64,000 bases of DNA from positions 434,001 through 498,000 of the forward strand of contig JAEPQK010000003.1 of assembly GCA_017640615.1 (NCBI GenBank), given 5' to 3'. The notes under the pieces are model-generated. The model was given only the letters and a program-made list of their open reading frames with translations. It was not told where the DNA came from and ran no database searches. Within the stretch, counting starts at the first letter, position 1. Each line of letters opens with the position of its first letter. The stretch is from Rhizobiaceae bacterium. GTDB taxonomy: Bacteria; Pseudomonadota; Alphaproteobacteria; Rhizobiales; Rhizobiaceae. This document shows positions 44,343 through 54,039 of this stretch, piece by piece. A program made the translations under genes and the position numbers.

Positions 44343-44831
44343 GTGAACCCGAGAATGCAACACGTCAAACTTCCAGCATTGCCGCTCGAGGGCGGTTGCC
44401 AGTGCGGCGCGGTGCGCTACCGCATCACCGGCCGTCCGATCGTCTTTTACCTGTGTCATTGCAAAGAGTGCCAGCGCCACACATCGAGCGCCTTCGGCGA
44501 ATCGCTCCGGTTGCGCCGCGACGAACTGACGGTCGAGGGCGACATGTCCTGCTTCACCCGCATTTCGGAATCCGGCAAGCGCCGCGAAGGCTATTTCTGC
44601 CCGGAATGCGGCGTTCGCATTGTGCATGGCACGGCAGGCAGCGAGCAGGTCAACATCAAGGCAGGAACGCTGGACGATACGTCTTGGCTGGCGCCTGCGG
44701 GCCATATCTGGACCGCATCGAAACAGAAATTCGTGGCGATTGGCGAAGACGAACCGTGCTGGGAGCGCCAGCCCGACGACGATTATGCCGCACTGAGAAC
44801 CCGTTGGGAGGAGATGATCGCGGGATCGTGA
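44343..44831 (+). CDS. GFA family (glutathione-dependent formaldehyde-activating enzyme-like) protein
   Basis: 162 residues from a GTG at 44343; an ATG at 44355 is an equally possible start. Zinc-binding cysteines of the GFA/CENP-V fold are present: GGCQCG, YLCHCKECQ and FCPECG. The family includes Gfa, but most members have no proven formaldehyde-related activity and no formaldehyde pathway genes are nearby. It is divergent from yebC. Confidence 0.88.
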   Translation: MNPRMQHVKLPALPLEGGCQCGAVRYRITGRPIVFYLCHCKECQRHTSSAFGESLRLRRDELTVEGDMSCFTRISESGKRREGYFCPECGVRIVHGTAGSEQVNIKAGTLDDTSWLAPAGHIWTASKQKFVAIGEDEPCWERQPDDDYAALRTRWEEMIAGS

Positions 44832-44908
44832 CCGACCGCTAAGCCGGCGGCGGGTGCAAAGGCTCGAATGCGCGCTAAGCTGAAACCCTGTTCTTTTCGG
44901 AGGCTGCT

Positions 44909-45709
44909 ATGCTGCGATTGATGCTCGCCGGTGCATTGTCTGCAATCTGCCTGACTGTGTCCGCGCAGGCGCAACAAGGCCCGGTTCCGAGCCAATGCCT
45001 CGCCATAGCGCAAAGCCTGCCGCAGGTGCAGTTCGCCTCTTTCACGCTAGCGCAGGCTCAGGCGTCCGAAGTCACCATCACTTATGCCGGCCACTCCACC
45101 TATGTGATCGAGACGCCAGGGGGCGTGACAGTCGCCACCGACTATAGCGGCGTCTATGGCACTGACCCGGTGCCGCGCGTCGTGACCATGAACAAGGCGC
45201 ACAGTACGCATTTCACCAACTACCCGAACCCCGAAATCGAATATGTGCTGCCGGGCTGGAACCCCGAGGGCGGGCCAGCCGAACATCGCGTTGTGGTCGA
45301 CGACATCTATATCCGCAACGTGCCCACCGACATCATGCGCGGCGGCTGGCTTGAGGAAAGCGGCAATTCGATCTTCATTTTCGAAGTAGCCGACCTGTGC
45401 ATTGGCCATCTCGGCCATTTGCATCATCAACTGACAGACGAACACTATGCTGCGATTGGCCGCCTCGACATCGTGATGGTGCCTATCGATGGCGGGCTTA
45501 CGCTTTCGGCAGATACGGTGACCTCGATCGTCAAGCGGCTCTTTTCTTCGATCGTGCTGCCCATGCACCGCAACTCGACGCCATTGTCGGAATTCACCTC
45601 ACGTATGGGTTCGGAGTTTGCGCTGGAATTTATGGAGGGCAACAGCTTCACCGTCTCGTTGCGCACGCTGCCGCGCCGCCCGACGATCCGCATTCCCTCG
45701 AGGCTGTAG
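44909..45709 (+). CDS. Secreted MBL-fold (UlaG-like) metallohydrolase
   Basis: 266 residues. Residues 1-22 are a signal peptide (MLRLMLAGALSAICLTVSAQAQ). The body is a beta-lactamase-like fold of the UlaG/L-ascorbate-6-phosphate lactonase branch: EVTITYAGHSTYVIETPGGVTVATDY in outline, LCIGHLGHLHHQLTDE for the histidine-rich metal site and VMVPIDGG for a metal-site strand. The signal peptide argues for a periplasmic enzyme, unlike cytoplasmic UlaG. The substrate is unknown. GGAGG lies just upstream of the ATG, and the gene converges with terC 19 bp away. Confidence 0.85.
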   Translation: MLRLMLAGALSAICLTVSAQAQQGPVPSQCLAIAQSLPQVQFASFTLAQAQASEVTITYAGHSTYVIETPGGVTVATDYSGVYGTDPVPRVVTMNKAHSTHFTNYPNPEIEYVLPGWNPEGGPAEHRVVVDDIYIRNVPTDIMRGGWLEESGNSIFIFEVADLCIGHLGHLHHQLTDEHYAAIGRLDIVMVPIDGGLTLSADTVTSIVKRLFSSIVLPMHRNSTPLSEFTSRMGSEFALEFMEGNSFTVSLRTLPRRPTIRIPSRL

Positions 45710-45728
45710 CTGAGGCGCCGACCAGATC

Positions 45729-46493
45729 CTAGTGCCCGGCGCTCTCCTTTTCGCGCTTGCGGGCACGCCTTGCCAGCATGTTGAGCGCTTCTACCAGCGC
45801 CGAGAAGCCCATCGCGGCGTAGATATATCCCTTCGGCACATGGAAGCCGAACCCGTCCGCAATCAGCGTCATGCCAATCATCAGAAGGAAGCCGAGCGCC
45901 AGCATCACGACGGTCGGGTTTTTCGCTATGAATTTCGACAGCGGCTCGGCGGCAAGCAGCATCACCGTGACCGCGAAGATCACAGCGATATACATGATCG
46001 CGATTTCGTCGGTCATACCGACTGCGGTGATGATGGAATCGATCGAAAACACCAGGTCGAGCAGCAATATCTGGAAGATCGCGGCACCCACCGTCATCTG
46101 CACGGCCTTGCCGACCATCGTGTCCTTGTCGTCCTCGGGATCGACCGTGTGGTGAATTTCCTTGGTCGCCTTCCAGACCAGGAACAGCCCGCCTGCGACT
46201 AGGATCAAGTCTCGCCACGAGAAACCGTGCCCGAACAGTTCGAACAGCGGGTCTGTCAGCTGAACGATGAAAGAGATCGTTGCCAGCAGCACGAGCCGCA
46301 TGACAAGCGCCGCCCCGATACCCAGCCGACGCGCCCGCGCCTGATGTTCCACGGGCAGCTTGTTGGTCAGGATCGAGATGAAGATCAGATTGTCGATGCC
46401 GAGCACGACCTCGAGAACAACGAGGGTGAACAGCGCGACCCAGGCGGTCGGGTCGTTCAGCCAGACGAAGTGCGGCGCGAGAAACTCGATCAT
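45729..46493 (-). CDS. TerC family integral membrane protein
   Basis: 254 residues with about seven transmembrane helices. The two family signatures are [16 protein letters not shown] (helix 1) and [17 protein letters not shown] (helix 4), each with the Asp that probably coordinates a metal. TerC/Alx relatives are implicated in Mn2+ export or in metal loading of exported proteins; tellurite resistance is only one phenotype. No other ter genes are present. It is 102 bp downstream of leuB on the same strand. Confidence 0.92.
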   Translation of the reverse strand: MIEFLAPHFVWLNDPTAWVALFTLVVLEVVLGIDNLIFISILTNKLPVEHQARARRLGIGAALVMRLVLLATISFIVQLTDPLFELFGHGFSWRDLILVAGGLFLVWKATKEIHHTVDPEDDKDTMVGKAVQMTVGAAIFQILLLDLVFSIDSIITAVGMTDEIAIMYIAVIFAVTVMLLAAEPLSKFIAKNPTVVMLALGFLLMIGMTLIADGFGFHVPKGYIYAAMGFSALVEALNMLARRARKREKESAGH

Positions 46494-46532
46494 TTAAGTA
46501 GTCCGTTCAGCGGGGTTGCCGGGCGTTGAATT

Positions 46533-46557
46533 GGCTTGGCGGAACCTCGCCCAAGCC
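46533..46557 (-). terminator. Inverted repeat between leuB and terC
   Basis: GGCTTGG (46533-46539) pairs with CCAAGCC (46551-46557), with an 11-nt loop, in the 102-bp gap downstream of leuB. There is no T run on either side, so it is only a weak terminator candidate. Confidence 0.3.
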
Positions 46558-46595
46558 GGGGGCAGCGTCAATCCATGCGCGCAGCGAGGCTGCTG

Positions 46596-47708
46596 TCAGG
46601 CGCCAAGCTCCATGAACTTTGCGCAAATCGCGTCGCCCATGCCCGACGTGTCCACCTGCGTCATACCTTCCGACATCAGGTCGCCGGTGCGCAGGCCCTG
46701 GTCAAGAACCGCGGCAATCGCGGCTTCCAGCCGGTCCGCTTCTTCGACCATGTTGAAGGAATAGCGCAGGCACATCGCAAAAGACGCGATCATGGCGATC
46801 GGATTGGCGATACCCTTGCCTGCAATGTCAGGCGCGGAGCCGTGCACCGGCTCGTAAAGCGCCTTGCGGCTTCCGGTCTTTTCGTCCGGCGCGCCCAGCG
46901 AGGCCGAGGGCAGCATGCCGAGCGACCCGGTCAGCATCGCCGCGACGTCCGACAGCATGTCGCCGAACAGATTGTCGGTCACGATCACATCGAACTGTTT
47001 GGGCCAGCGCACGAGCTGCATGCCGCCGGCATCCGCCAGCATGTGGCTGAGTTTCACGTCGGAATAGCGCGCCTTGTGGGTCGCATCGACGACCTCCTTC
47101 CACAGCACGCCCGACTTCATCACATTGTGCTTTTCCATCGAGCAGACTTCGTTGCGCCGCGTGCGCGCAAGTTCAAAGGCCACGCCCGAAATGCGTTCGA
47201 TCTCGTAGGTGTCGTAGACCTGCGTATCGACCGCACGCTTCTGGCCGTTGCCGAGATCGGTGATCTCCTTTGGCTCGCCGAAATAGACGCCGCCGGTAAG
47301 CTCACGCACGATGAGAATGTCGAGGCCTTCCACCACGTCCTGTTTCAGCGAAGAGGAAGCGGCAAGCGCCGGGTAGCAGATAGCCGGGCGCAGATTGGCG
47401 AAAAGCTGCATGTCCTTGCGCAGCCGCAGCAGTCCGGCTTCCGGCCGTACGTCGTATGGCACGCCGTCCCACTTCGGCCCGCCCACGGCGCCGAAAAGCA
47501 CCGCATCGGCGGCCATTGCCTTTGCCATATCCTCTTCCGAGATAGCCGCGCCATGCGCATCGTATGCTGCGCCGCCGACAAGCCCTTCTTCGACCTCGAA
47601 GCCGGCGCTCATCTTGTCGTTCATCAGCGCGATTAGCTTGCGCACTTCGCCCATGGCTTCTGGGCCGATGCCGTCGCCGGGCAGGAGGAGGAGTTTGCGC
47701 GATGCCAT
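46596..47708 (-). CDS. leuB: 3-isopropylmalate dehydrogenase
   Basis: 370-residue NAD-dependent decarboxylating dehydrogenase of leucine synthesis. [11 protein letters not shown] at the start; the signature [30 protein letters not shown] with the Asp cluster for Mg2+ and substrate; and [22 protein letters not shown] for cofactor binding. The ATG at 47708 begins [13 protein letters not shown]; longer in-frame starts lack conservation. It is downstream of RidA and leuD on the same strand (gaps of 78 and 92 bp), while leuC lies elsewhere. Confidence 0.98.
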   Translation of the reverse strand: MASRKLLLLPGDGIGPEAMGEVRKLIALMNDKMSAGFEVEEGLVGGAAYDAHGAAISEEDMAKAMAADAVLFGAVGGPKWDGVPYDVRPEAGLLRLRKDMQLFANLRPAICYPALAASSSLKQDVVEGLDILIVRELTGGVYFGEPKEITDLGNGQKRAVDTQVYDTYEIERISGVAFELARTRRNEVCSMEKHNVMKSGVLWKEVVDATHKARYSDVKLSHMLADAGGMQLVRWPKQFDVIVTDNLFGDMLSDVAAMLTGSLGMLPSASLGAPDEKTGSRKALYEPVHGSAPDIAGKGIANPIAMIASFAMCLRYSFNMVEEADRLEAAIAAVLDQGLRTGDLMSEGMTQVDTSGMGDAICAKFMELGA

Positions 47709-47786
47709 GGGGTTTGCCTTTCGGATTTCGTGAACCGGCGCCTTGCTAGTGGGCGCCGGGCACAAAGGCAAGCTCAAGCAGGTAGG

Positions 47787-48173
47787 TCAGCCGCGGTCGC
47801 GCCTCAGAGCCGTAACCTCGATCTCGATTTTCATTTCGGGTTCGTTGAGTTCGCACACGATCATTGTGGCCGCCGGGCGGATGTCGCCGAACGCTTCGCC
47901 CAGGATCGGAAATACGCGCTGAACATAGGAGCGGTCGGTCACGTAGTAATGCGCGCGCACCACGTCGGCCATCTCGAAGCCGGCTTCGCCGAGCGCCTTG
48001 CCGATGGTGGCAAGCGCATTGCGGGTCTGGTCTTCCACCGCATCCGGCATGGCCATGGAAGAATAGTCGTAGCCGGTCGTGCCGGAAACGAAACACCAGT
48101 CTCCGTCAGCGACCGCTCGGCTATAGCCGGCAGTCTTCTCGAAAGGCGAACCGGTCGAAATCAGCTTGCGCAT
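47787..48173 (-). CDS. RidA (YjgF/YER057c/UK114) family protein
   Basis: 128 residues with the RidA trimer fold: SRAVADGDWCFVSGTTGYDY, the DQTRNALATIGKALGEAG helix and the C-terminal EPEMKIEIEVTAL strand. Canonical RidA has an Arg (Arg105 in E. coli numbering) just before that last strand, which binds the imine/enamine substrate; the corresponding residue here appears to be Lys115. Rid subgroups lacking the Arg are known to lack classical 2-aminoacrylate deaminase activity, so the function is uncertain. It lies between leuD and leuB. Confidence 0.9.
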   Translation of the reverse strand: MRKLISTGSPFEKTAGYSRAVADGDWCFVSGTTGYDYSSMAMPDAVEDQTRNALATIGKALGEAGFEMADVVRAHYYVTDRSYVQRVFPILGEAFGDIRPAATMIVCELNEPEMKIEIEVTALRRDRG

Positions 48174-48265
48174 CGCAACTCCTTCTTGCTGAACGAACAG
48201 CAGGCATACGATGCGCCCATTCTTTCATGGCAGGGCCAGCCTGGACGATTGCTTGTCGCAGGCGG

Positions 48266-48871
48266 TCAGGCCCAGGGGCGGCTTTCGGCGAGCTGCTTTT
48301 CATAGGCGTCGATGGCCGGCGCCTTTTCCATGGTCAGGCCGATATCGTCGATGCCGTTCAACAGGCAGTGGCGTTTGAACGCATCGAGATCGAACTTGAT
48401 CACGCCGCCGTCCGGCCCGCGGATTTCCATGGCTTCCAGATCGACCGTCAAAGTGGCGTTTGCGCCGCGCTCGGCATCGTCCATCAGGTTGTCGAGTTCC
48501 TCGGGGCTGACGATGATCGGCAGAATGCCGTTCTTGAAGCAGTTATTGTAAAAAATGTCGGCAAAGCTGGTCGAAATCACACAGCGAATGCCGAAGTCGA
48601 GCAACGCCCAGGGCGCATGTTCGCGGCTCGAGCCACAGCCGAAATTGTCGCCCGCGACCAGAATCTGCGCGTTTCTGTAGGCTGGCTTGTTGAGCACGAA
48701 ATCGGGGTTTTCCGTACCGTCCTCATTGAGCCGCATCTCGGCGAACAGGCCGGCGGCAAGCCCGGTGCGCTTGATCGTCTTCAGGTAGTCCTTGGGAATG
48801 ATCATGTCGGTGTCGACATTGACGATCGGAAGCGGCGCAGCGACGCCGGTCAGCGTGGTGAACTTGTCCAT
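48266..48871 (-). CDS. leuD: 3-isopropylmalate dehydratase small subunit
   Basis: 201 residues; with LeuC it isomerises 2- to 3-isopropylmalate. [30 protein letters not shown] in outline at the N-terminus and [17 protein letters not shown] (substrate-binding loop) are the signatures. Normal length. It heads the minus-strand run leuD-ridA-leuB, while the catalytic large subunit is not in this window. Confidence 0.98.
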   Translation of the reverse strand: MDKFTTLTGVAAPLPIVNVDTDMIIPKDYLKTIKRTGLAAGLFAEMRLNEDGTENPDFVLNKPAYRNAQILVAGDNFGCGSSREHAPWALLDFGIRCVISTSFADIFYNNCFKNGILPIIVSPEELDNLMDDAERGANATLTVDLEAMEIRGPDGGVIKFDLDAFKRHCLLNGIDDIGLTMEKAPAIDAYEKQLAESRPWA

Positions 48872-48930
48872 TTCGTATGCTCGCTCGGTGTTGCGTGACC
48901 CGGCTTTATACTAGCCCGCGCGGCGAGGCA

Positions 48931-48958
48931 AAGGGGCGACCCGCAAAGATCGCCCCTT
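48931..48958 (-). terminator. Terminator hairpin downstream of Glyoxalase_8 gene
   Basis: AAGGGGCGA (48931-48939) pairs with TCGCCCCTT (48950-48958), with a 10-nt loop. On the minus strand it lies 21 bp past the stop at 48980, and the stem ends in TTT. It separates this gene from leuD. Confidence 0.55.
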
Positions 48959-48979
48959 CGTTCGCTTATGCTCCCGGCA

Positions 48980-49414
48980 TCAAGCGCGTTTCAGCGCCAT
49001 AACGCCGGTTTCGCTGCCGGTCAGCCGCCGCGAGCGGCCATCCGCCCCGACGATCATCTGAATGCGCCGGCGTTCATTGGAAAACAGCTCCGAGGTCACA
49101 ACATCGACCGGCGGGTCGAATGCCACGGTGACGCGCCACAGATCGGGTTTGATCGTTTCCGAAACCCCGATCACGCGGCCCTGCGCCGGGCTGTCATTAA
49201 ATGTGCCGGCCACACGCTCGCCCACCGCGAACGGCGCGGACGCCATGTTTTCGTCAACCGGGCTGGCAGACAGCGTGTTCCAGTCGCGCGCGCCATGCAG
49301 CCGCGCAACTAGCTCCAGCGCCCGCGAATGGCTGACGGCATGGCCGTCATCCGCGAGTGCCGTGCGCAGCCTTTTGGCCTGCGACTTGTAGTCGTTCTGT
49401 ATCTGAACAGACAT
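48980..49414 (-). CDS. Glyoxalase_8-type superfamily protein, function unknown
   Basis: 144 residues. Residues ~8-45 (YKSQAKRLRTAL, then SHSRALELVARLHGARDWNTL) match the conserved helical N-terminal domain that databases call Glyoxalase_8; despite the name there is no evident glyoxalase metal site. The second half (VGERVAGTFNDSPAQGRVIGVSE) looks like a small beta-barrel. The ATG at 49414 begins MSVQIQNDYK; upstream in-frame codons are not conserved. No operon partner. The widespread occurrence of this domain in proteobacteria without known function makes it a genuine unknown. Confidence 0.8.
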   Translation of the reverse strand: MSVQIQNDYKSQAKRLRTALADDGHAVSHSRALELVARLHGARDWNTLSASPVDENMASAPFAVGERVAGTFNDSPAQGRVIGVSETIKPDLWRVTVAFDPPVDVVTSELFSNERRRIQMIVGADGRSRRLTGSETGVMALKRA

Positions 49415-49711
49415 CGTTTCGCTCTTCGTTGCGAAGGACATTGTGAACGGGCGCCCGCATTGCCGTTTCGTCCGTCGCAAGACAGAGGAAAACGTCGTCT
49501 CAAGGGAAGGCTTCACCGGGGCAAAGTGCCAGCGGGCGGCAGGTGCCTTCCAGACCGAAGGCCGTCAGATAGGTGCGGGGGCGCGGCGCGTCAAGCAGCG
49601 CCCCTCACCCCAGGACGTCCACTGCCGTGAGCCTGCTTCTCGAAAGCAAGTCGCTGACTGGCGCGGATCACATGTCTTGCGCCCGCCTTCTGGTCGCGGC
49701 ATGACACGGGG
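49415..49711. other. Non-coding gap between divergent Glyoxalase_8 and CoA-lyase genes
   Basis: 297 bp without a credible gene; it must hold both promoters. A GC-rich imperfect inverted repeat occurs at about 49572-49608 (GGTGCGGGGGCGC with GCGCCCCTCACC), large enough for a hairpin but with no T run. I see no clear -35/-10 pair, tRNA or known regulatory motif. Confidence 0.5.
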
Positions 49712-50584
49712 ATGGCCCATTCAGCTCACAAACGCCGCCGCTCGGTTCTTTATGTCCCCGCCGACAAGGAACGCGCGCTTGAAAAGGTCGCAACGCTCGA
49801 TTGCGATGCCGTGATCATCGATCTGGAAGACGCTGTTGCACCCGAGGCCAAGGAGGCCGGGCGCGAGACGATGCGCAGGTTTCTGAGCGAGAAGCGCCCA
49901 AAAAACTGCGAGATCATCATTCGCATCAATGCACTTGCGAGCGAATGGGGCACGGAGGATCTGCTTGCCGCGCGTGGCGCACGGCCCGATGCAATCCTCC
50001 TGCCCAAGGTGGACGGGCCGCGCGACGTGCTCGAGGCCGATGCCGCGCTCGACGAAATGGACGCGCCGGCTGGGCTCGCATTGTGGGCGATGATCGAGAC
50101 CCCGAAGGCGCTATTCAATCTCGGTGCGACGGCCGAACTCGGCCGCGACCCGGCAGCGCGGCTTGCATGTCTGGTCGCCGGCACCAACGATCTGATCAAG
50201 GAAACCGGCGTGCTGGCCACACCCGACCGCCGCTATCTGGTGCCCTGGCTTCTGCAGATGGTGGCAGCTGCCCGAGCCGCCGGCATCGACGCTCTCGATG
50301 GCGTGATGAACGATTTTCGCAACGCGGATGCGTTTGAGAGCGAATGCGTCGAAGGCCGCAATATGGGTTTCGACGGCAAAACACTGATCCACCCCACTCA
50401 GATTGAAGCCGCCAATCGCATCTTCATGCCGTCGGCGAGCGAAATCGCTGCCGCCGAGGAAGTGGTCGCCGCATTCGCCAGGTCCGAAAATGCCGGCAAA
50501 GGCGTTGTCGCTGTCGGCGGGCGCATGGTGGAGCGCCTGCACCTGGCACAGGCGGAACGCCTGCTGGTCAAGGCCGGCCGTTAG
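49712..50584 (+). CDS. HpcH/HpaI aldolase/citrate lyase family CoA-ester lyase
   Basis: 290 residues, a TIM barrel of the CitE/malyl-CoA lyase type: RRSVLYVPADKERAL, DAVIIDLEDAVAPE (acidic metal-site residues), ILLPKVDGPRDV, LWAMIETPKALFN and GFDGKTLIHPTQI. It cleaves or forms C-C bonds in CoA esters such as malyl- or methylmalyl-CoA; the reaction cannot be fixed from sequence alone. Start ATG at 49712. The downstream gene on the opposite strand is dnaE2, 80 bp away. Confidence 0.88.
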   Translation: MAHSAHKRRRSVLYVPADKERALEKVATLDCDAVIIDLEDAVAPEAKEAGRETMRRFLSEKRPKNCEIIIRINALASEWGTEDLLAARGARPDAILLPKVDGPRDVLEADAALDEMDAPAGLALWAMIETPKALFNLGATAELGRDPAARLACLVAGTNDLIKETGVLATPDRRYLVPWLLQMVAAARAAGIDALDGVMNDFRNADAFESECVEGRNMGFDGKTLIHPTQIEAANRIFMPSASEIAAAEEVVAAFARSENAGKGVVAVGGRMVERLHLAQAERLLVKAGR

Positions 50585-50664
50585 CCGATAGCATAGCAGG
50601 CCAGCGGCTTTCGAAGCATTTGCAGGCGCTTGGCGGTCCACCAGAGCCGCTAAACCAGCTGCGG

Positions 50665-53600
50665 TCAGTGAAAATTTCGGCCCTTCGGCATCACCTTGTT
50701 TGCTTCAAGCGACAGCTCCTCCTGTTCGTCACCGGCTTTGGCCATCGCGGCATAGAGCTTTTCTGTCTCGCGCGGACGTTCATGCGAATCGGGGTGGCCC
50801 GATCCGCCACCGATGCCCCGCGACCAGCCGGCGACATTCTGCGCGCCCTCGCACAGCGCCACGAGCCATGAAGAGATATTCTCCATATGGTCGGCGACGA
50901 TATGGATGACGCCCGATTCCGATTGCAGCTTGCCACTGACCTTAATGAAACGCCCGCCCATGATGATCGGCCGGAATCGCTCGAACTTGCGGTGCCAGAT
51001 GATCACATTGGCAATGCCGCCTTCATCCTCCAGCGTGAGAAAGATCGCATTGCCCTTGCCCGGCCGCTGCCGCACCAGCACCAGACCGGCCACCGTGACG
51101 CGCCGCCCGTCCTTGACGTTCGGCAGGTCCGCATTGGGTGTTATGCGGTGGCGGTCGAGCCGTGCGCGCAAAAACGAAACAGGATGCGCCTTGAGCGACA
51201 GGCCGAGCGATCGGTAGTCGTGAATGACATGCTCGCCGGGCGGCATGATGGGAAGCGGCATGGCCGGCTCATGGTCGCGCAGCGCAAGCGCAGGCCGTTC
51301 GAACAATGGCAGGCGTTCGGTCGCCTTCGCCTTGTCGAGCGCGCGCACCGCCCACAGCGCCTCGCGCCGGTCGATGCCGAGTGAGCGGAAGGCGTCTGCC
51401 TCCGCGAGCTTCTGGATTTGCCCGACATCAAGGCCGGAGCGCAGCCAGACATCGCGCACCGAACGGTAGCCTTCGCCGCGGCGTTCCATGAAGGTTTCAA
51501 TACTCGCTTCCCGCAACCCCTTTATACGCCGCAGCCCAAGCCGCACCGCATGGCGGGTCAGGATGACGTCGCGCATTTCGCCATGGCGCGGCTCGATTCC
51601 GGCCGGGTCGAACGCTGCTTCCTCCAGCGTGGAATCCCAGTTCGAATGATTGACGTCGACCGGCCGCACTTCGACGCCATGTTCGCGCGCATCACGCACC
51701 AGCTGAGCCGGCGCATAAAAACCCATCGGCTGCGAATTGAGGATCGCGGCGCAAAACACGTCGGGATAAAACGCCTTGAACCAGCATGAGGCATAGACCA
51801 GCAACGCGAATGAGGCGGCATGGCTTTCGGGAAAGCCGTAATCGCCGAAACCCTCGATCTGCTTGAAGCAGCGTTCCGCGAAATCGGGGTCATATCCCTT
51901 GCTCACCATGCCCTTGATCAGCTTGTCGCGGTAATTGTGAATGGTGCCGTTGCGCCGGAAGGTCGCCATGGCCCGGCGCAGCTGATCCGCCTCGCTCGGC
52001 GTGAAGCCGCCGGCATCGATGGCGATCTTCATCGCCTGCTCCTGAAACAGCGGAACGCCAAGCGTCCGCTCCAGGATTTTCTTCATTTCCGGGCTCGGAT
52101 AGACGACCGGCTCCTTGCCTTCGCGCCGGCGCAGATAGGGATGCACCATGTCGCCCTGAATCGGGCCGGGCCGCACGATCGCAACCTCGATGACGAGATC
52201 GTAGAATTCGCGCGGTTTGAGACGCGGCAGCATAGACATCTGCGCGCGCGATTCGATCTGGAAGACGCCCAGCGTGTCGGCCCGGCAGATCATGTCGTAG
52301 ACGCGGCTGTCTTCCTTGGGCAGCGTCGCAAGCGTCAGCGGCCGGTCGTAATCGTCATGAACGCCGTAATGCGCTTCGAGCAGCGTGAATGCGCGCTTCA
52401 GACAGGACAGCATGCCGAGCGCCAGCACGTCGACCTTGATCAGCCCCACGGCGTCGAGATCGTCCTTGTCCCACTCCACCATCTTGCGCTCGTCCATCGC
52501 CGTTTTGACGATGGGCACGATCTCGTCGAGCCGGTCCTTGGTAATGACGAAGCCGCCGACATGCTGGGAGAGATGGCGCGGAAAACCCAGTATCTCATTG
52601 GCGCGGGCCATCACCAGTCCGGTCATGGGATCGCCCTTGGCAAGACCGCCGGCCTGCGCCTCGCGCTCACCGAGTTCCGAAGTCGACCAGCCCCAGATCG
52701 AGCCCGAGAGCGCGGACTGCACATCGTCGGAAAGCCCCATCGCTTTGGCAACTTCGCGCATCGCCGAGCGGCCGCGATAGGTAACGACGGAGGCGCCGAG
52801 CGCTGTGCGCGTCTCGCTGTATTTTTCGTAGATATAGGCGATCACCTTGTCGCGGTGTTCATGCTCGAAATCGACATCGATGTCGGGCGGCTCGTCGCGC
52901 TCGGTGGACACGAACCGCTCGAACAGCCCGTCCATCATGAGCACGGGATCGACCTCGGTGATGCCGAGGCAGAAACACACGACCGAATTGGCCGCCGAAC
53001 CACGTCCCTGACACAGAACGTCGACATCGGACCGTCGCGCATACTGGACGATGTCGCGCACGGTGAGGAAGTAGCGCGCGTAGTCCTTGTGCGCGATGAT
53101 CTCCAGCTCGTGGCGTATCTTCTCCGGCACCCCGTCGGGAATGCCCTTCGGATACCGCCATTTCGCGCCCTCCCAGGTGAGCTGTTCGAGCTCCACTTGC
53201 GGATCGACCCCTGGCGTGGAGGTCTCTTCCGGGTAATTGTGGCTGAGCTCCTTGAGCGAAAACCGCAGCGTTTCGGCAAACCGCACGGTTTCGGCCAGCG
53301 CCTGCGGAAAGCGCCGGAAAAGCCGCGCCATCTCGGCCGGCGGCTTCATGTGGCGCTCGGCATTCACACCGAGTTCAAAGCCGGCTTGCGACACCTGCGT
53401 ATTGAGCCGGATTGCAGTCAGCACATCCTGCAGCGGCCGTCGCTCCGGTGCGTGGTAAAGCACATCGTTGACCGCCATCAGCGGCACGCTGGCTTGCTGC
53501 GCCATCGCCGCCGCCTGTTCCAGCCGGAGCCGGTCGTCGCCCTGATAAATCGGCGAAACCGCGAGCCAGACCGACGCACCGAAATGTTCCCGCAGGTCGG

Positions 53601-54039
53601 AGACGAAAGCGAGCTCGTCATCGATCTGATCGGCCAGACGCGGGATCACAGCCAGCGAGATATTGGCGCCCCATTCCAGAAGATCGCCGCGATAGACGAG
53701 CGGCGCGCCTTTCTCGCTCTCCTCTCGCATATTGGCCTGGGTAAGCAGCCGGCACAGATGCCCCCAACCCTGCCGGTCCTGCGGATAGGCGAGAACGTCG
53801 GGTGTTTCATCGGCAAAGACCAGCCGGCAGCCGGGGCGATAGGCGATCGTGCCCGTTTTCGATTGCGACCAGGCACGCACCACACCCGCCACGCTGTTGC
53901 GGTCGGCAAGACCGAATGCCTGATAACCAAGACCTTCGGCGGTGACGGCCAGTTCTTCGGGCCGCGAGGCACCGTAAAGAAAGGAGAAGTTCGACTGCAC
54001 GGCGAACTCCGCATAGTGGATTTCAGCACGGACATTCAT
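50665..54039 (-). CDS. dnaE2: Error-prone DNA polymerase DnaE2 (ImuC)
   Basis: 1124 residues, C-family polymerase for SOS mutagenesis. PHP domain at the N-terminus (FAVQSNFSFLYGASRPEEL); catalytic aspartates in PDIDVDFEHEHR and IKVDVLALGML; fingers, tau-like region and a C-terminal OB fold (VSGKLQSESGVIHIVADHM). The ATG at 54039 overlaps the imuB stop as ATGA, so it is translated as the last gene of imuA-imuB-dnaE2; the frame stays open upstream inside imuB, which is not used. Its expression is predicted from the LexA box at 56446-56460. Confidence 0.97.
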   Translation of the reverse strand: MNVRAEIHYAEFAVQSNFSFLYGASRPEELAVTAEGLGYQAFGLADRNSVAGVVRAWSQSKTGTIAYRPGCRLVFADETPDVLAYPQDRQGWGHLCRLLTQANMREESEKGAPLVYRGDLLEWGANISLAVIPRLADQIDDELAFVSDLREHFGASVWLAVSPIYQGDDRLRLEQAAAMAQQASVPLMAVNDVLYHAPERRPLQDVLTAIRLNTQVSQAGFELGVNAERHMKPPAEMARLFRRFPQALAETVRFAETLRFSLKELSHNYPEETSTPGVDPQVELEQLTWEGAKWRYPKGIPDGVPEKIRHELEIIAHKDYARYFLTVRDIVQYARRSDVDVLCQGRGSAANSVVCFCLGITEVDPVLMMDGLFERFVSTERDEPPDIDVDFEHEHRDKVIAYIYEKYSETRTALGASVVTYRGRSAMREVAKAMGLSDDVQSALSGSIWGWSTSELGEREAQAGGLAKGDPMTGLVMARANEILGFPRHLSQHVGGFVITKDRLDEIVPIVKTAMDERKMVEWDKDDLDAVGLIKVDVLALGMLSCLKRAFTLLEAHYGVHDDYDRPLTLATLPKEDSRVYDMICRADTLGVFQIESRAQMSMLPRLKPREFYDLVIEVAIVRPGPIQGDMVHPYLRRREGKEPVVYPSPEMKKILERTLGVPLFQEQAMKIAIDAGGFTPSEADQLRRAMATFRRNGTIHNYRDKLIKGMVSKGYDPDFAERCFKQIEGFGDYGFPESHAASFALLVYASCWFKAFYPDVFCAAILNSQPMGFYAPAQLVRDAREHGVEVRPVDVNHSNWDSTLEEAAFDPAGIEPRHGEMRDVILTRHAVRLGLRRIKGLREASIETFMERRGEGYRSVRDVWLRSGLDVGQIQKLAEADAFRSLGIDRREALWAVRALDKAKATERLPLFERPALALRDHEPAMPLPIMPPGEHVIHDYRSLGLSLKAHPVSFLRARLDRHRITPNADLPNVKDGRRVTVAGLVLVRQRPGKGNAIFLTLEDEGGIANVIIWHRKFERFRPIIMGGRFIKVSGKLQSESGVIHIVADHMENISSWLVALCEGAQNVAGWSRGIGGGSGHPDSHERPRETEKLYAAMAKAGDEQEELSLEANKVMPKGRNFH

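Noticed and set aside
45729-46493. TerC as part of a tellurite-resistance operon
   Set aside because: No terABDEF or tehAB genes are nearby; isolated TerC proteins are common and more likely linked to metal homeostasis.
49572-49610. GC-rich inverted repeat as a terminator
   Set aside because: No gene ends next to it and there is no T run on either side; it was left as an unexplained repeat in the intergenic gap.
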